Both the position numbers and the translations under genes were made by a program. From NCBI GenBank assembly GCA_000320545.1, contig ADNK01001015.1, positions 1 to 32,500 of the forward strand: 32,500 nucleotides of DNA. The letters run 5' to 3'. Origin of the DNA: Bigelowiella natans CCMP2755. Its lineage: Eukaryota > Cercozoa > Chlorarachniophyceae. Below, piece by piece: positions 21,704 through 32,500 of this stretch. The notes beneath the pieces are model-generated. The model had not been told where the DNA came from, searched no databases, and was given only the letters and a program-made list of their open reading frames with translations. Numbering within the stretch: position 1 is the stretch's first letter; each line of letters begins with the position of its first letter.

Positions 21704-22252
21704 CTACTTTTTCGTTGCTGCAAATTCCATCCTTTTGTCGTTCTCTAGCGCTTCAACGAGGATCTTAAAAAGCACCACATGATAATATTGATTAGTATTA
21801 GCAACGAGAACCAATAAAAACGATAAAGAGAGAAGGGGAAAACTAATACACCTTTGTTGCAGCAGCACATTTCTTGAGAACTGCATACTTTTGCTTTGCA
21901 TTTTTCGTGCGACTCGTTTCTGCAAACTTCCTTGTGGTTGCTAGTTTTCTCTGTAACAATAGATGACACATAAACATACACATACACACCATTAGGTAGA
22001 TACATAATATAATAGTCTTCCTATCTGCATTGCAGAAAAGTATAAAACTTTCATTTGTCCATGTTTACCTTCACTAATTGATATATTTGCTTGATGCGCT
22101 GAACCTAAAGATATAGAAAGGAAACGAATAGGGAGGGGAGGATTCTAGTAAACCTTCTGCTAATCGTCAAGTAATCATTACTACATGTGTAGAATTTACC
22201 ACACTTTTCCTAAAATAATGTTTTCGCTACGGGAAAAATCTAGCGGGTTCAT

Positions 22253-22306
<54 letters not shown>

Positions 22307-23197
22307 TGAGGGGTGTGTGAGTTGTGTGTTGTGTACAAATTTGACCTGCTCTGGAGTCGAATTAATTTTCGATGCAAAGTTCGGACAACTTCGAACACCA
22401 TTGTAGAGAAGGCTTACGACAGCTCTAAATATCACTGGAAAGTCTCGATATCCCTAAAATTAAGCAGTACTACTGTCATAATCACTGCTTAATAACATTT
22501 ATGGTCAATTACGAAATAAATCTTTCTAATATCACCTGCATGATGTGAACGAGAACGTGAGAGCACAGAGGATGACTGTAGACATTTGGTGCAGTTCTCC
22601 AACATTTTGAGAGATTTCGAAGAATTTCTAGCCCATGCTAACAGTTAGATTTTATAATGCAATACAATTAACCATTAGACACATATCCCATCATCAGACA
22701 TAGGAAGTATACGAAGTAGCTACTATAGCAATGATGCAACTGCCATTGAATAATCAGGGTAGAAATAGTTGAAAACTGTTGCCAGTGAGATTAGCTGAAA
22801 GAATTTTGTGCATAACCACAAGCACGCACATTCGATAGATAGATAGTTAGATACGTAGATAGCACCTGTATTATGAGGATATGAGGCTGGCTGCGATTGA
22901 GACCTTGCATCAAATTTAAAAGGGCCTCGACAGCATTTTGATCCACCTAATATTGACAATCATGATGGTATGGAGAAATGAATTCTATGAGATCGGTTCT
23001 ATCAATAATGGAAAGATCCTCAATCATCATAATAAAGGCTTCTACTTACAACTTACCGCCTCGACGCAAAATACGGGCAACAAACGAGTGACTCTTGCCA
23101 AGTCCTTACAAGCGCCACCGACCTAAAGCGAAAACAATTAATTTTTATCTGATTAATACTTTTTTTAAAATAACACTTTTGGTGAGAAAGTACACAT

Positions 23198-23236
<39 letters not shown>

Positions 23237-26200
23237 ATATGTGGATATGTGTGTGTGTTGTGTGTGTCTGTGTATAATATTTTGAAGTATTAAGTTTGGA
23301 CATTATTCATATAATCTGAGGGAGAATAAAAGAGGAGGTGAAATAAGATTGGGCAAGAAAGTGAATGCAAAGAGACTATAATTCTCAATTTTGTTTTTTG
23401 TATCTTAGATTATCATTTATATTAGATTGGTATGGCTAGTACAATAATGTCGAGTTGTTTCGCGAGAATAACATTTTTGTTCATGCCGTAAACGAACAAA
23501 ATTTAGAACCGTTGCAAGTCTCTTGCTGTCCAGGAGGATTTCGAGAGCAGATTTCATTCTTGCTCCAACAGAGTTCTAATTTTAGAATTGAGTTACATTA
23601 TGATAATACGCCAGTAATATTATGGTAAAGGAGAGAAAGAGAGAGAGGTGTAGTCGAACCGCAGCGGAAATGCAAGCACTAAAAAAGCACGGGGTAGTAT
23701 GAGTAACAAAACTTATAAGGTATGTCATACCTCTGGCCGGGAGTTCTTCTCCAATTTTGCAAGACGTGTGTTGATGGACTTGAGCTTCTTATTTTTCCTA
23801 GCAGCCTTTCGGGTTCTCTGTCCTCTCCACCACGATTGAATCTTGACTGCAGCATTTAGCTTAATCTTTTCAAGGGAGGCAATTCTCTCCCTGATCTTCT
23901 TTTGCAACGATCGTTTGGCCAAGACTGAACGACACCAGGATTGGATAGCTATTGCAGCAGCATTCTGTTGCTGCATCTGTAGAGCTGCAGCTTCTTTCTC
24001 GGCGCGCTTTTTCTTTTCAAGTTCTGCATGTAGAATGGTTGCGTACAACCGTCGACCTAGTATTCCACGATACCAGGATTGAATGCGAACTGCCGCCCTT
24101 TCGCGCTCTATTTTTCTCTGTTCTTCTGCCTTTGTCACCATTGCTGCAAAGATTCGCCTTCCCAATACACCGCGGTACCAGGCCTGGACTTGGATAGCTG
24201 CAGCGTATTCGCGTTCCTTTTTCTCTTGTAGTTTTTGAGCGAATGCACGCCTTCCTAAGCTTCCTCGATACCATGCCTGGATTTGAATTGCTGCAGCCCT
24301 CAATCTCTCCTTCTCTTCCTGTTGCCTCTTACTTTCAAGAAGTTTTGTGTATGTTCTTCTGGCCATAGCACCGCGATACCATGCTTGAATTCGACATGCA
24401 GATTCGAAAGCAACTCTCTTAGCTTCTTCCTCCTTTTGGACCATCTCTGCAAAATATCGACGCGCTGCAAGTCCTCGAGCCCATGCTTGGATACGAGTGG
24501 CCGCATTATTCTGAACCTTGATGCGTTCCTTCTTCTCCAATAATAGTTTCATGTACTTAGTTCTTGCAACAAATCTTCTGTAGCAACACTGGATTTGAAC
24601 TGCTGCTTTGATTTTCAATTTCTCAAGCTCAGCAGCTTCCTCTTGCATATTCTTGTATAGTTTTCGCGCCTGGAATCCGCGTACGTGAGCTTGTATGAAG
24701 ATAGCAGCCAACTCTCGCTCTTCTTCCTTAGCCTTGCGCTCGGCCTCTTCTCTTGCGAGTCTCTCAGCCTCTTCCTTAGCCTTGCGCTCGGCCTCTTCTC
24801 TTGCGAGTCTCTCAGCCTCTTCCTTAGCCTTGCGCTCGGCCTCTTCTCTTGCGAGTCTCTCAGCCTCTTCCTTAGCCTTGCGCTCGGCCTCTTCTCTTGC
24901 AAGTCTCTCAGCCTCTTCCTTAGCCTTGCGCTCGGCCTCTTCTCTTGCAAGTCTCTCAGCCTCTTCCTTAGCCTTGCGCTCGGCCTCTTCTCTTGCAAGT
25001 CTCTCAGCCTCTTCCTTAGCCTTGCGCTCGGCCTCTTCTCTTGCAAGTTGTATGAAGATAGCAGCCAACTCTCGCTCTTCTTCCTTAGCCTTGCGCTCGG
25101 CCTCTTCTCTTGCGAGTCTCTCAGCCTCTTCCTTAGCCTTGCGCTCGGCCTCTTCTCTTGCGAGTCTCTCAGCCTCTTCCTTAGCCTTGCGCTCGGCCTC
25201 TTCTCTTGCGAGTCTCTCAGCCTCTTCCTTAGCCTTGCGCTCGGCCTCTTCTCTTGCAAGTCTCTCAGCCTCTTCCTTAGCCTTGCGCTCGGCCTCTTCT
25301 CTTGCAAGTCTCTCAGCCTCTTCCTTAGCCTTGCGCTCGGCCTCTTCTCTTGCAAGTCTCTCAGCCTCTTCCTTAGCCTTGCGCTCGGCTTCTTCTCTTG
25401 CGAGTCTCTCAGCCTCTTCCTTAGCCTTGCGTTCCGCATCTTCTTTTTCTTTGAGCTCAGCAGCTTGACGTTTAGCCTCCTCTTCTTGCTGCTGCTTGAG
25501 TCGTCGTCTACGCTCTGCATCTTGCGCCAGGATCTCTGCTTGCTTTCGAGCCTCCCGCTCTGCAGAATCTGCAGCTCTTTTCTCACGTAGATGTCTCTTC
25601 TCTCTGAAGCGGCGTTGTAGCACCAATGCAGCTCGCACATGGCGGTGTGCATCCATCAGGTGAGGGAAAAGGAGAGATAGAGTGGTAATGACGGCCTTTT
25701 CATCCATTACATGCTGGGAGTCTGCAATTGTGGGACGAACAAGTCCTGCTACGCCACCCAAAGAGGACACGGCTCGATTGAAAGCTCGCCAGTTGTGCAT
25801 GCGATCCCTAGCATCTTCTTTGGCCTGTGTCTCTGTCAAATTGGCCCCGAAACTGTAAAACTGGACCCAGCCTTTGTCGCCGACTTCCTTACTTTCATCG
25901 CCGTTTTCTTCTTCCACATTTTCAAGTTGTTGAAGATGCTTAGCTTTGTTAGTGAATAGCCGGAATTTTTCAAGTGGGAGAATGCATGGGAAGTAGTAAT
26001 TGAGGATTACGCAGGCCGCCCTTCCATCTGCAAAAGAGTGAGTGAAATTGATAGCGCGGGGCCAAGAGTACGCTTGAATCTTTTCTTTGTCTGGATACTC
26101 TCGCTTCGCTGCTTTCACAACTGCTGCAGCCCACTCAAGAAGAAGCTGAAGTTGCTCTGGTGCTTTGAAATAAATTTCTTTTGCAGGAGATGGAGGATTG

Positions 26201-28916
26201 TGAGAGGAGATACTGGTGGCGTTGGTAGAAGGGGAAGTGCCATTTACTCGCATAATTTCTGCACGTAACGTTGAAGTAGATAGTACTGATACTTTTCTAG
26301 AGAGTACTATCTGCCAGAGAAGACCAAGAGTATCACGCTGCTTGCCGTCCACGATACCTGCGTGTGATATTCGTAGGAGGCAATGGTTATTACTCGAGGA
26401 AGAAGTAACCGAAGTAGCAGCAGAACCCTTGTCACAAACACTTATTCCAGCCTTCTGCAGGAGTTTCAACGCGAGCTTCACGTTATGAACCTTTCGAAGT
26501 CTTGAAGTAGCGGGGAGCCTCAAAGATGTCTGCATCGTAGATTTGATCTCAGACGCAACTTCTTGGTTAGAAGCGGAGAGATATGCAACTCGACACAATC
26601 GCACGCCATCACGAAGGTCAGTTTGAAGACATTCAAAACCGAATTTGTACTCCTCCAGTGGCGTCTGCTTGTATGAGAAGGAGATGTTCATCATACCCAA
26701 ATGTCTCACCAAATTCCCTTCGCCAGCTAGAAGTTCTTTTGCAAGAATGCCACATAGATCTGCAGAAGATTTGAAAGGTGACTCAAGATTGAACAGGGTC
26801 ACGTCGGAATCCCCAAGGAGATTATGGTTCTTCGCTTTCTCAAGGAAAACTACCAGTTGTAAGACTTTTTGGATAATCTTCCTCCCGATTTCTGGAATGT
26901 AGGATTCAAATTTCCGTGCAGCCACTGATTGTCGCCCGTCACTTAGCTGCAACCTTTCTGTGCATCTTGCAGCTATCTCTTTGTCATCCAGAAGGTACTG
27001 CTTCATGCAACCTCTTAGAACGCTTTCAGTCATAGATTTAAAAGGTATCTTAGATCTGGGAACATTGCAATCTACTCCTAATTCAAGTATAGTTTCTAAT
27101 CCAATTCGAAGCCATACAAGATTATAATTGCAGAGAGTGTCAAGGAGCCACTTTCTTAGTCCCACGTCAGCATGGATTTCCCTGTCAGTCCTTACACGGA
27201 TGTTCCCCCTTTCTACTTCTCTCTCTATTTTTTGCATGGCTGGGAAAACTTCAAATGACTGGTACAAATTAAATGCCGCAGCGCGTAATTTTGCATGCTG
27301 ACGCATCTGCAGAAGCCTTGCGACTGTTGGGACGCCCTCCTCTTTTGAATCCGAAGTTGTTGATGCCATTTTCGGCTCTAGAATGTTGTTAAGGAAAACC
27401 GTAAATCCCAACTCCTAATAACAAATACAAGTAGGATCTTCGTCACATAATGTAATATAGATTAGATACCTCCTCAATAAAATATTAAACGCAACAAATG
27501 TGTTGGGCTTGAATGACACCTGTTGAGCGAAAATGTCGGCTTTCTTTCCAAAAGTTGTAGTTGCCGATTTTGTAGTGGCCTTTTTTCTTCCTCGCTTCAA
27601 GTGAAGTTGATGTTTTGATCGATTAGTAATTCCTTTTGACTTTCTTAGTTTTATTGTCTTCGGTTCCTGCGACTTCGCCCTCTTGATCTTTTTCATAGAG
27701 ACTACAATCTTTGACTTTTTCTGTGGTCTAGACATACCCCTCCTTTTCTTCTTGATCGCTCCATCCTTTACCTCCTAAAATTTCAAAATTATTATACAAT
27801 ATAAATGCACTAAAAGTAAAATTTTACCTTATTTTCCATTTGGTACTCCTGTGCTTGCTGAGCCAGTGATGTAGGATTTGTGTTCTCCTTCTCGAGAGTT
27901 TTGTCATTAGGATCGGCGGCAAGTATGTTCGCGATCTCTCCCAAAACCTTTTTAGAAACTTTTCCAGAGGATATGGAGGGTCTCCTAAGACACGTTAGAG
28001 TATGCATAAGGCATATATAAACACTGATGCACATTAGTATCATTAACCCATAAGCAGTGCCGATTAGAATCAACTGTAGGGGGAAGCGAGAGTTGAGCTT
28101 TAAGGTAGCTGATACCCGGACCTATTTGAATGAATAAGTTGTAATGCGATTTTATGAGGATTGGGTTGGGTTTACACACGTAAATAACAATATGAAACGT
28201 GCCCTCTCTAATCACTGCCAATACAAGTCGCAATTGTTACTTTACTGACCGATTTGGGTTCTGGTTTCTTTTGGCGCTTACCCTTTTTCTTTCGGTGACA
28301 GCTAGGCTCAATTTCTCTATCAAAAAGAAAAAGATATTTGATCTGTGGCTGGTCTGGTATGTTGAAGGCATAAATCAAAATACCCTTGTGGATTCCATGT
28401 GATATCGATAGTTTCCGACGACTTCTGTTCAACAGTAATCGAGGTTTCGGAGAAGAAAAACTTCCTGCTTTCAAGGGTCCTAGTATATTTAAAAATAATA
28501 AAATTATACTGAGTATAAAGAAGACAGAGTGAAGTTTCATCAAGTACCGATCGAGTGTCAATGACTTTTTGGTAGAAGTTGGATTTTCAACTGTCAGCTA
28601 ATAACAAGAATAAATAGCTCATTTCGATGTGCATCAATATGCAAAGTACATATCTGAATAATCATCCAAACCTTCAGAGTTTTCGACGAACCGCGACGAA
28701 CTTTTCCAAAATCTAGTATTGGGGGTTTTGCAAAATGTTCGAGGCGAAGCACCGGGGCCTTGTCATCTTGATTTTCGTTCGAAGGTGCACGGATCCGCTA
28801 TATTATGATAGTATTGAGAACGAATATAGACCAATGGAAACAAGAAGATAGGGTTTTGATACCTTACAAGCAGACCCAGGACCAAGAGGGTTATTCGTGA
28901 ATATTAGGTTCTCCAT
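21704..28916 (-). CDS. ASPM: ASPM / Abnormal spindle (Asp) orthologue (about 1,725 aa, 17 exons)
   Basis: Spindle-pole microtubule minus-end protein (family knowledge). Exons: 28863-28916, 28672-28797, 28548-28597, 28384-28479, 28282-28316, 28033-28121, 27828-27984, 27520-27774, 23731-27414, 23498-23575, 23057-23122, 22866-22946, 22536-22637, 22346-22453, 22069-22104, 21852-21950, 21704-21763. Exons 1-6 hold the ASH domain (VLRLEHFAKPPILDFGKVRR, SETIDITWNPQ, LNSRFPLQLILIGTA). A basic linker leads to ELGFTVFLNNILEP at the start of the 3.7-kb exon. That exon carries two calponin-homology-like regions (about 26270-26700 and 25620-26130), a charged tandem repeat and about ten IQ motifs (IQAWYRG type; 23790-24720, plus one near 25610). 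Exons 10-16 encode the C-terminal helical repeat region (ALEILLDSKRL, VEALLNLMQGLNRS, QKYAVLKK). Start ATG at 28916 precedes the ASH domain directly. One join (exon 4 to 5) is off by one nucleotide. Confidence 0.93.
22250..23260. repeat. Microsatellites in 3' introns of ASPM
   Basis: CA then TA run at 22252-22302 (between exons ending 22346 and starting 22104), and CA run at 23199-23234 followed by GT at 23249-23267 (between exons 10 and 11). The 5' introns of ASPM are free of them. Confidence 0.9.
24690..25475 (-). repeat. 48-bp (16-codon) tandem repeat in ASPM, with a nested 357-bp duplication
   Basis: Within the large ASPM exon a 16-residue unit, LAREEAERKAKEEAER, is repeated about 13 times. 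It should form a long, highly charged single alpha helix or coiled coil between the CH region and the IQ motifs. A partial IQ start (ELAAIFIQ) occurs twice, at about 24692-24725 and 25049-25082, exactly 357 bp apart. So a block of about six units plus that fragment was copied as one piece. Because 48 and 357 are multiples of three, all frames through the block stay open; the plus-strand frames here are artefacts. Confidence 0.95.
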
Positions 28917-29380
28917 TACTTACTTACCTACATTAGCAGAAAGCAAATCTTGAATTAGATCGCAGAATTAAAAGCCAAATTTTCGGAGGAGAAAACTCAT
29001 TAAGTTTTTTATCGTTATATTTTCTCTTGGAAAAGCTGAACTGTTAAGAGAGAAAGAGAGAATGAAGAGAAGGGGGAGGGAAACGAGGCATCGCACAAGT
29101 TCCATCAAGTTGCTTGCCTGTTTCAGATTTAAGTACGAATGTGCGACTACCCTGTTGTGAAGAAATTCGTAAGATGAGGGCAAAAAGGGGGAACGTCTTG
29201 AATTTAAAAATGTCTGTGAGTAAAAATGCAAAGCTGATAAGATGCGGAAGTTTCTTCGTGGAAAACTCGACCACCAACGGATAGGTATTTCATACATTAA
29301 AATATCGGTTAATGTTGGATTGCAGGAGCAGAGTGATTTTGTAGAGATGATGTCGCAGATTCAATTCCGTCGGAATTTAG
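28917..29380. promoter_or_regulatory. Divergent region between ASPM and the unknown gene at 29.4 kb
   Basis: ASPM starts on the minus strand at 28916 and the unknown plus-strand gene begins somewhere to the right, so this interval should hold both promoters. It contains a purine-rich block (29045-29082) and a plus-strand ATG at 29242 that opens a 14-codon segment before a donor-like GTATTT. That segment cannot be joined in frame to the exon at 29381, so it may be leader or may belong to a different splice form. Confidence 0.35.
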
Positions 29381-30219
29381 GTCAAGTCTTTCAAGTTTCT
29401 CCACAGAAAATTAAAAATTCGCTGGCAATGGCTGCCAGGAAGAGCCACAATAGGAAAAGGAGCCGTAAAGTGTGAGCCAGCAGAGTACAAAGATAGAAGG
29501 CTGTGGATTCAGGAAGCGAGAGCTGCACCCATTCAGAAATGCTATTTGAGAGCGAGAAAATTCGATCATCAAGCAGAAAACGTGTCTCAGTTCTCAGCTC
29601 AGCAGCCTTATTACTTGTGGCTGTCCTTTGGGTATGTAACTCTGAATAAAATGCTTATGATTGACTTGGGCTTTTTTTATGTAATAATTGTTTCCTTAAA
29701 TACAAAGTGTTGGACACCAGTGGGACTGTCACATGAGAGCCGACAGCTTAGGTCTGCCACTGAAACGTCCAGAACACCAAATACCATCCGTCGGCACTTA
29801 CTTCATCTCTGGGATTGGATGGTTCCGCACAGCTGTCTTGTTAGGGAGTCTCCTTCAATTCTCTCAGGTCTAGATATGGGTGATATTCCAGCGCTTCATA
29901 CAAGCGATGATGTTAAAGATGACCCGAATCTTGAAAAATCGATTCAAAAGGATCTTGACGTGTCAACTAAGACAACAAAAATTAAGGATGAACTTTCCTC
30001 CAGAAGGCTGTATATGCCTGTTGCTTCTCCAAACCCGCGCAAACCCCGTTGGGCCCGATACAAAAAACAAGATCACCAGGAAGACCAAGAGTTTTTTGGA
30101 GCAATTGAGAACTGCTCTCCCTCAGCCCGAACGTAATCCTTCTCATCTCTTAAAACTATATTTATCTTGATGATTCTTGGTTTTGCAGGGTAACATGGCG
30201 AAAAATGCGTCCAGTGTGA
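29381..30219 (+). CDS. Unrecognised gene, at least four exons (5' end unresolved)
   Basis: No family recognised. The exon 29381-29631 (acceptor AATTTAG, donor GTATGT) encodes a basic, Trp-rich stretch including KIRWQWLPGRATIGKG and LWIQEARAAPIQKCYLRAR. It joins in phase to an exon from 29708 that reads FGVGHQWDCHMRADSLGLP, then VGTYFISGIGWFRTAVLL, a possibly membrane-interacting segment. The continuation is ambiguous: the best coding-like frame on the right (DDPNLEKSIQKDL to KPRWARYKKQD) is reached by a short intron of about 43 bp (from about 29849 to 29891). It then joins at 30132 to a last exon 30189-30219 ending VTWRKMRPV and a stop. A second frame, ending LRTALPQPER with a stop in the same last exon, is also open. 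The start codon is not identified. Confidence 0.5.
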
Positions 30220-31316
30220 AAGGCAATAATAGAGTAGAATTAAGGCACATTAATATAGAATAAACTTGTGGAGGCATTTAGAACTTTCACTAGTCAATTA
30301 GTTAAATAAAGTATGTTTAACATACGATACTAGACACAAAACATCGATGTAAATAAATGAAGATTACAATATCAGAAAGATAGCATATTCTCTATTATAT
30401 ACAAAATACATAATTTCAGAAAAATTAGAAGACAAGTAAAATATAGATCTGAGTCAACGGAGAACTTATAGAAAAACCGTTGTTGAAACATCCGCGTGAG
30501 CCCCGGTACATGCTGGTATCTATGTGTTGGAACGTAAAGTTTACGTTGGATTATCATAATATTTGTGTATCTCGTTTTAACTCTTATCTGCGAACCAATC
30601 TCCTGTCTGCTCCTCGTCATGCTTCGTAGACAGGCTTGTGTGTACGACGACAAAGAGATATGTACAGTTATGTACACACGAACGCCAACATGTAACAATG
30701 ATACATCATATAAAATATCTGTGATTTGTGCATGGCTATATAGAGTAGATTAAGCTCGACCTCGGAGGCTACATAGCTAGATAGTAGCTATATGACGATA
30801 CAGCAATTTATCGAGTTGTGTTATTGCTAAAACAATCAATATTAAATCACAACGCCGCCATTAGCTAGCGCTAGAGCGTAGCGTGCGAGTGCGCACCCTT
30901 GTGTCTAGTAGCGCATATGTTAGTGAAAACACAATATATATGTATAGCATATGGACTCCAGAACTGCTGCGCGCAGTGCGCGGCAACATCGGTCGCATGA
31001 GGACGCTTTCAATTGCATGAAGCACGTGGTGGCAGAAACCAACAGATGTAACATTAGCGCTGTAGCCGCTGCATTGCACAGCTACATCAGGATGACCATT
31101 GAAAAAATTTAATTCTTCATTACATCCGTCTCATATGTATAGCAATCGATCATGGGCAACAGGAATGCCAAAGCTAAAAGATTGACGCAAGATATGCTGA
31201 AATAGAAGCGCGCATTGCTGATGCACTCAAGTACCGACGAACAATACGCGTGCATGCAGCACGCCATGCAAATAGCACAATAACAGACGACGTAATATTA
31301 TTAAAATATTATATAT

Positions 31317-31356
<40 letters not shown>

Positions 31357-31738
31357 TTATATCACATTACTATGTCTATGATGAATACTACGCTGGTATG
31401 TCTATAATCACACATGCCTTAAGCGACATGTAGCAATGCTTTATTTGCATGTATGTAAGAGCCCGGCTAGCCGGTATACTAAACTGTTACTACTATGATT
31501 ACATTAGCTGTATGAATGGCCTTCGTCGTCGCTTAAAAGCATGCTGGTTACATTGTTGTTCTTGAGTTTAATGTCTATATGTAAAACTGTAAGCTATGCT
31601 ATCTAAAGTGACTATAAACCATTTATTCTGCTTTGTCATTTGCCATCTTTGTACTAATCAAACTAGTAACTTAAGTCACCACCAAGGACTCGTAGCTCAA
31701 AGAGGCTATTGGTTGCTTTATAGCTTAGGAGAAATCGC
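30220..31738. other. Intergenic region with a palindrome-rich island and an AT run
   Basis: No gene with supported exons. About 30300-30700 is AT-rich; a minus-strand open frame at 30372-30698 has some coding-like composition but no splice or homology support. From about 30760 to 31560 the sequence is again rich in GCTAGC, GCGCTAG and GCATGC words. A TA run lies at about 31311-31354. Copy B of the dispersed element is inside. Confidence 0.55.
31056..31137 (+). repeat. Dispersed element, copy B (partner at 20519-20600)
   Basis: Plus-strand copy of the element found on the minus strand at 20519-20600. The core begins at 31081 (GCTACATCAGGATGACC). The upstream part shares the pattern TAGCGCTGTAGCCGCTGCAT with small changes. 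It sits inside another GCTAGC-rich intergenic island, as copy A does. Confidence 0.8.
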
Positions 31739-32419
31739 TCACTTACGCTTTTTCTTCCCGTTTCGCCCTTTCTGAAACCACAAGTACAGAATCCCTTGAA
31801 ATGGGTGTAAATTTAGTAAAATAAATAAGTAACCTCCTTTTTCTTCTTCTGTTTCTTGGTCGCAGCACCCATCAGATTATCCAACGCCGATTTTTTCTGC
31901 GATTTTGCATCGATTTAGGCTATAAACATGACATGAGTAATACGTTTCAACCTTGAATGGTCTCTTCAAATCTCCGTAGGGAGAATGTTGCAAGATGTAA
32001 ATGCGAAACTAATTCAAAGACACAATTAGCGTTCATCTCCAGAAATGGTTCGTTAATTTCTGACCAACGCGTTGTCTGGCTTGTTAAGAAGCGCCATGAG
32101 CACCGACATCACCATCGGAATAGGTACACCCCATTGTACGTGAATCAACACAACAAAAAATGTTTGCATCACCTAAAAAAAGAGTGAATAAGACGAGATT
32201 TCATGAAGAAATCTTCAGGATGAACCATCTGCTTAAATTCTGCCATCAGAACTCGAAGATCGTATTCTGCGAAGAAAAATAATTAGATAGAATTTTCAAC
32301 TTAACGAATAGGAATGAACCTCCATGTGATAATTTTTCTTTTGGTGAGTTCTCTTCCTCTTCTTCCACACCAAGCATCTTCGCAAGAGGGTTAGGGGGCT
32401 GTAAATCTTTCTCACTCAC
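31739..32419 (-). CDS. Pho88/SND3-family ER membrane protein (5' partial)
   Basis: In yeast this family (Pho88, Snd3) acts in SRP-independent targeting to the ER. Minus-strand exons: 32320-32419, 32226-32266, 32065-32172, 31952-32008, 31834-31896, 31739-31771; all phases agree. The signature runs EYDLRVLMAEFKQM, then a membrane-like helix (QTFFVVLIHVQWG), PMVMSVLMALLNKPDNAL, and FRIYILQHSPYGDLKRPFK, which matches the family's conserved YDL...H...P...GDLKRPFK order. The C-terminus is strongly Lys-rich (KKQKKKKE, KGRNGKKKRK), resembling a cytosolic ER tail. The segment upstream (LQPPNPLAKMLGVEEEEE) is an acidic linker. The N-terminal membrane segment expected in the family lies beyond the right edge. 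The alternative of reading on past 32226 to VHPEDFFMKSR is open but breaks phase with the next exon. Confidence 0.85.
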
Positions 32420-32500
32420 CTACAACAGTAGCAGAAATACTTTAATTTGAGATACACCACAAATGTCTGCGCAATGATACCATAATTGTGTCCTCGCTCT

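Noticed and set aside
24685-25590. Long plus-strand open frames (257 and 301 codons) and a 345-codon minus frame over the ASPM repeat
   Set aside because: They arise because a 48-bp repeat, a multiple of three, keeps every frame open. Only the frame continuous with the CH and IQ regions has family support.
1-32500. tRNA, rRNA and transposase genes
   Set aside because: I looked for B-box-like GGTTCGA words, rRNA-like blocks and transposase or reverse-transcriptase motifs, and found none with a plausible context.

Overview
The window is nuclear DNA from an intron-rich eukaryote, most likely a single-celled protist or alga; I cannot name the lineage. The evidence is consistent: GT-AG introns whose phases match across dozens of joins, short exons (about 30-250 nt), very dense microsatellites, no operons, and eukaryote-only genes (an ASPM-type spindle protein, the splicing factor RBM22, a Pho88/SND3-type ER protein). 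Coding sequence had to be rebuilt exon by exon, so most long unspliced open frames are not genes.

Layout. (1) 98-7149, plus: a glycoside hydrolase family 31 protein (MYORG-like branch) in about 24 small exons. Its 5' end lies outside the window and its introns are largely microsatellite. (2) 8524-10247, minus: a 212-residue type II membrane protein with a coiled-coil stalk. (3) 10494-13164, minus: a long, basic, Ser/Lys/Gln-rich, probably disordered protein containing translated microsatellites. (4) 13220-15459, plus: a complete RBM22 gene in 11 exons, starting 55 bp from the proposed start of gene 3. (5) 16143-19802, minus: a TrhO/TSTD2-like rhodanese (tRNA uridine hydroxylase family) in 14 exons. 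(6) 21704-28916, minus: an ASPM/Asp orthologue with ASH domain, CH region, a tandem charged repeat, about ten IQ motifs and a C-terminal helical repeat region. (7) about 29381-30219, plus: an unrecognised gene. (8) 31739 to beyond the right edge, minus: a Pho88/SND3-family protein.

The stretches between genes hold a different sequence type: little microsatellite, but rich in palindromic GCTAGC and GCATGC words (about 7.5-8.5, 15.75-16.14, 20.03-21.48 and 30.75-31.55 kb). Two of these islands share a dispersed element of about 80 bp in opposite orientation.

The genes do not form a pathway. They are unlinked housekeeping or cell-biology functions: glycan processing, splicing, tRNA modification, spindle poles and ER targeting. 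The least explained items are the disordered protein, the small type II protein, the unknown gene at 29.4 kb, the palindrome-rich islands and the shared element. I found no mobile element, CRISPR array, rRNA or tRNA gene.
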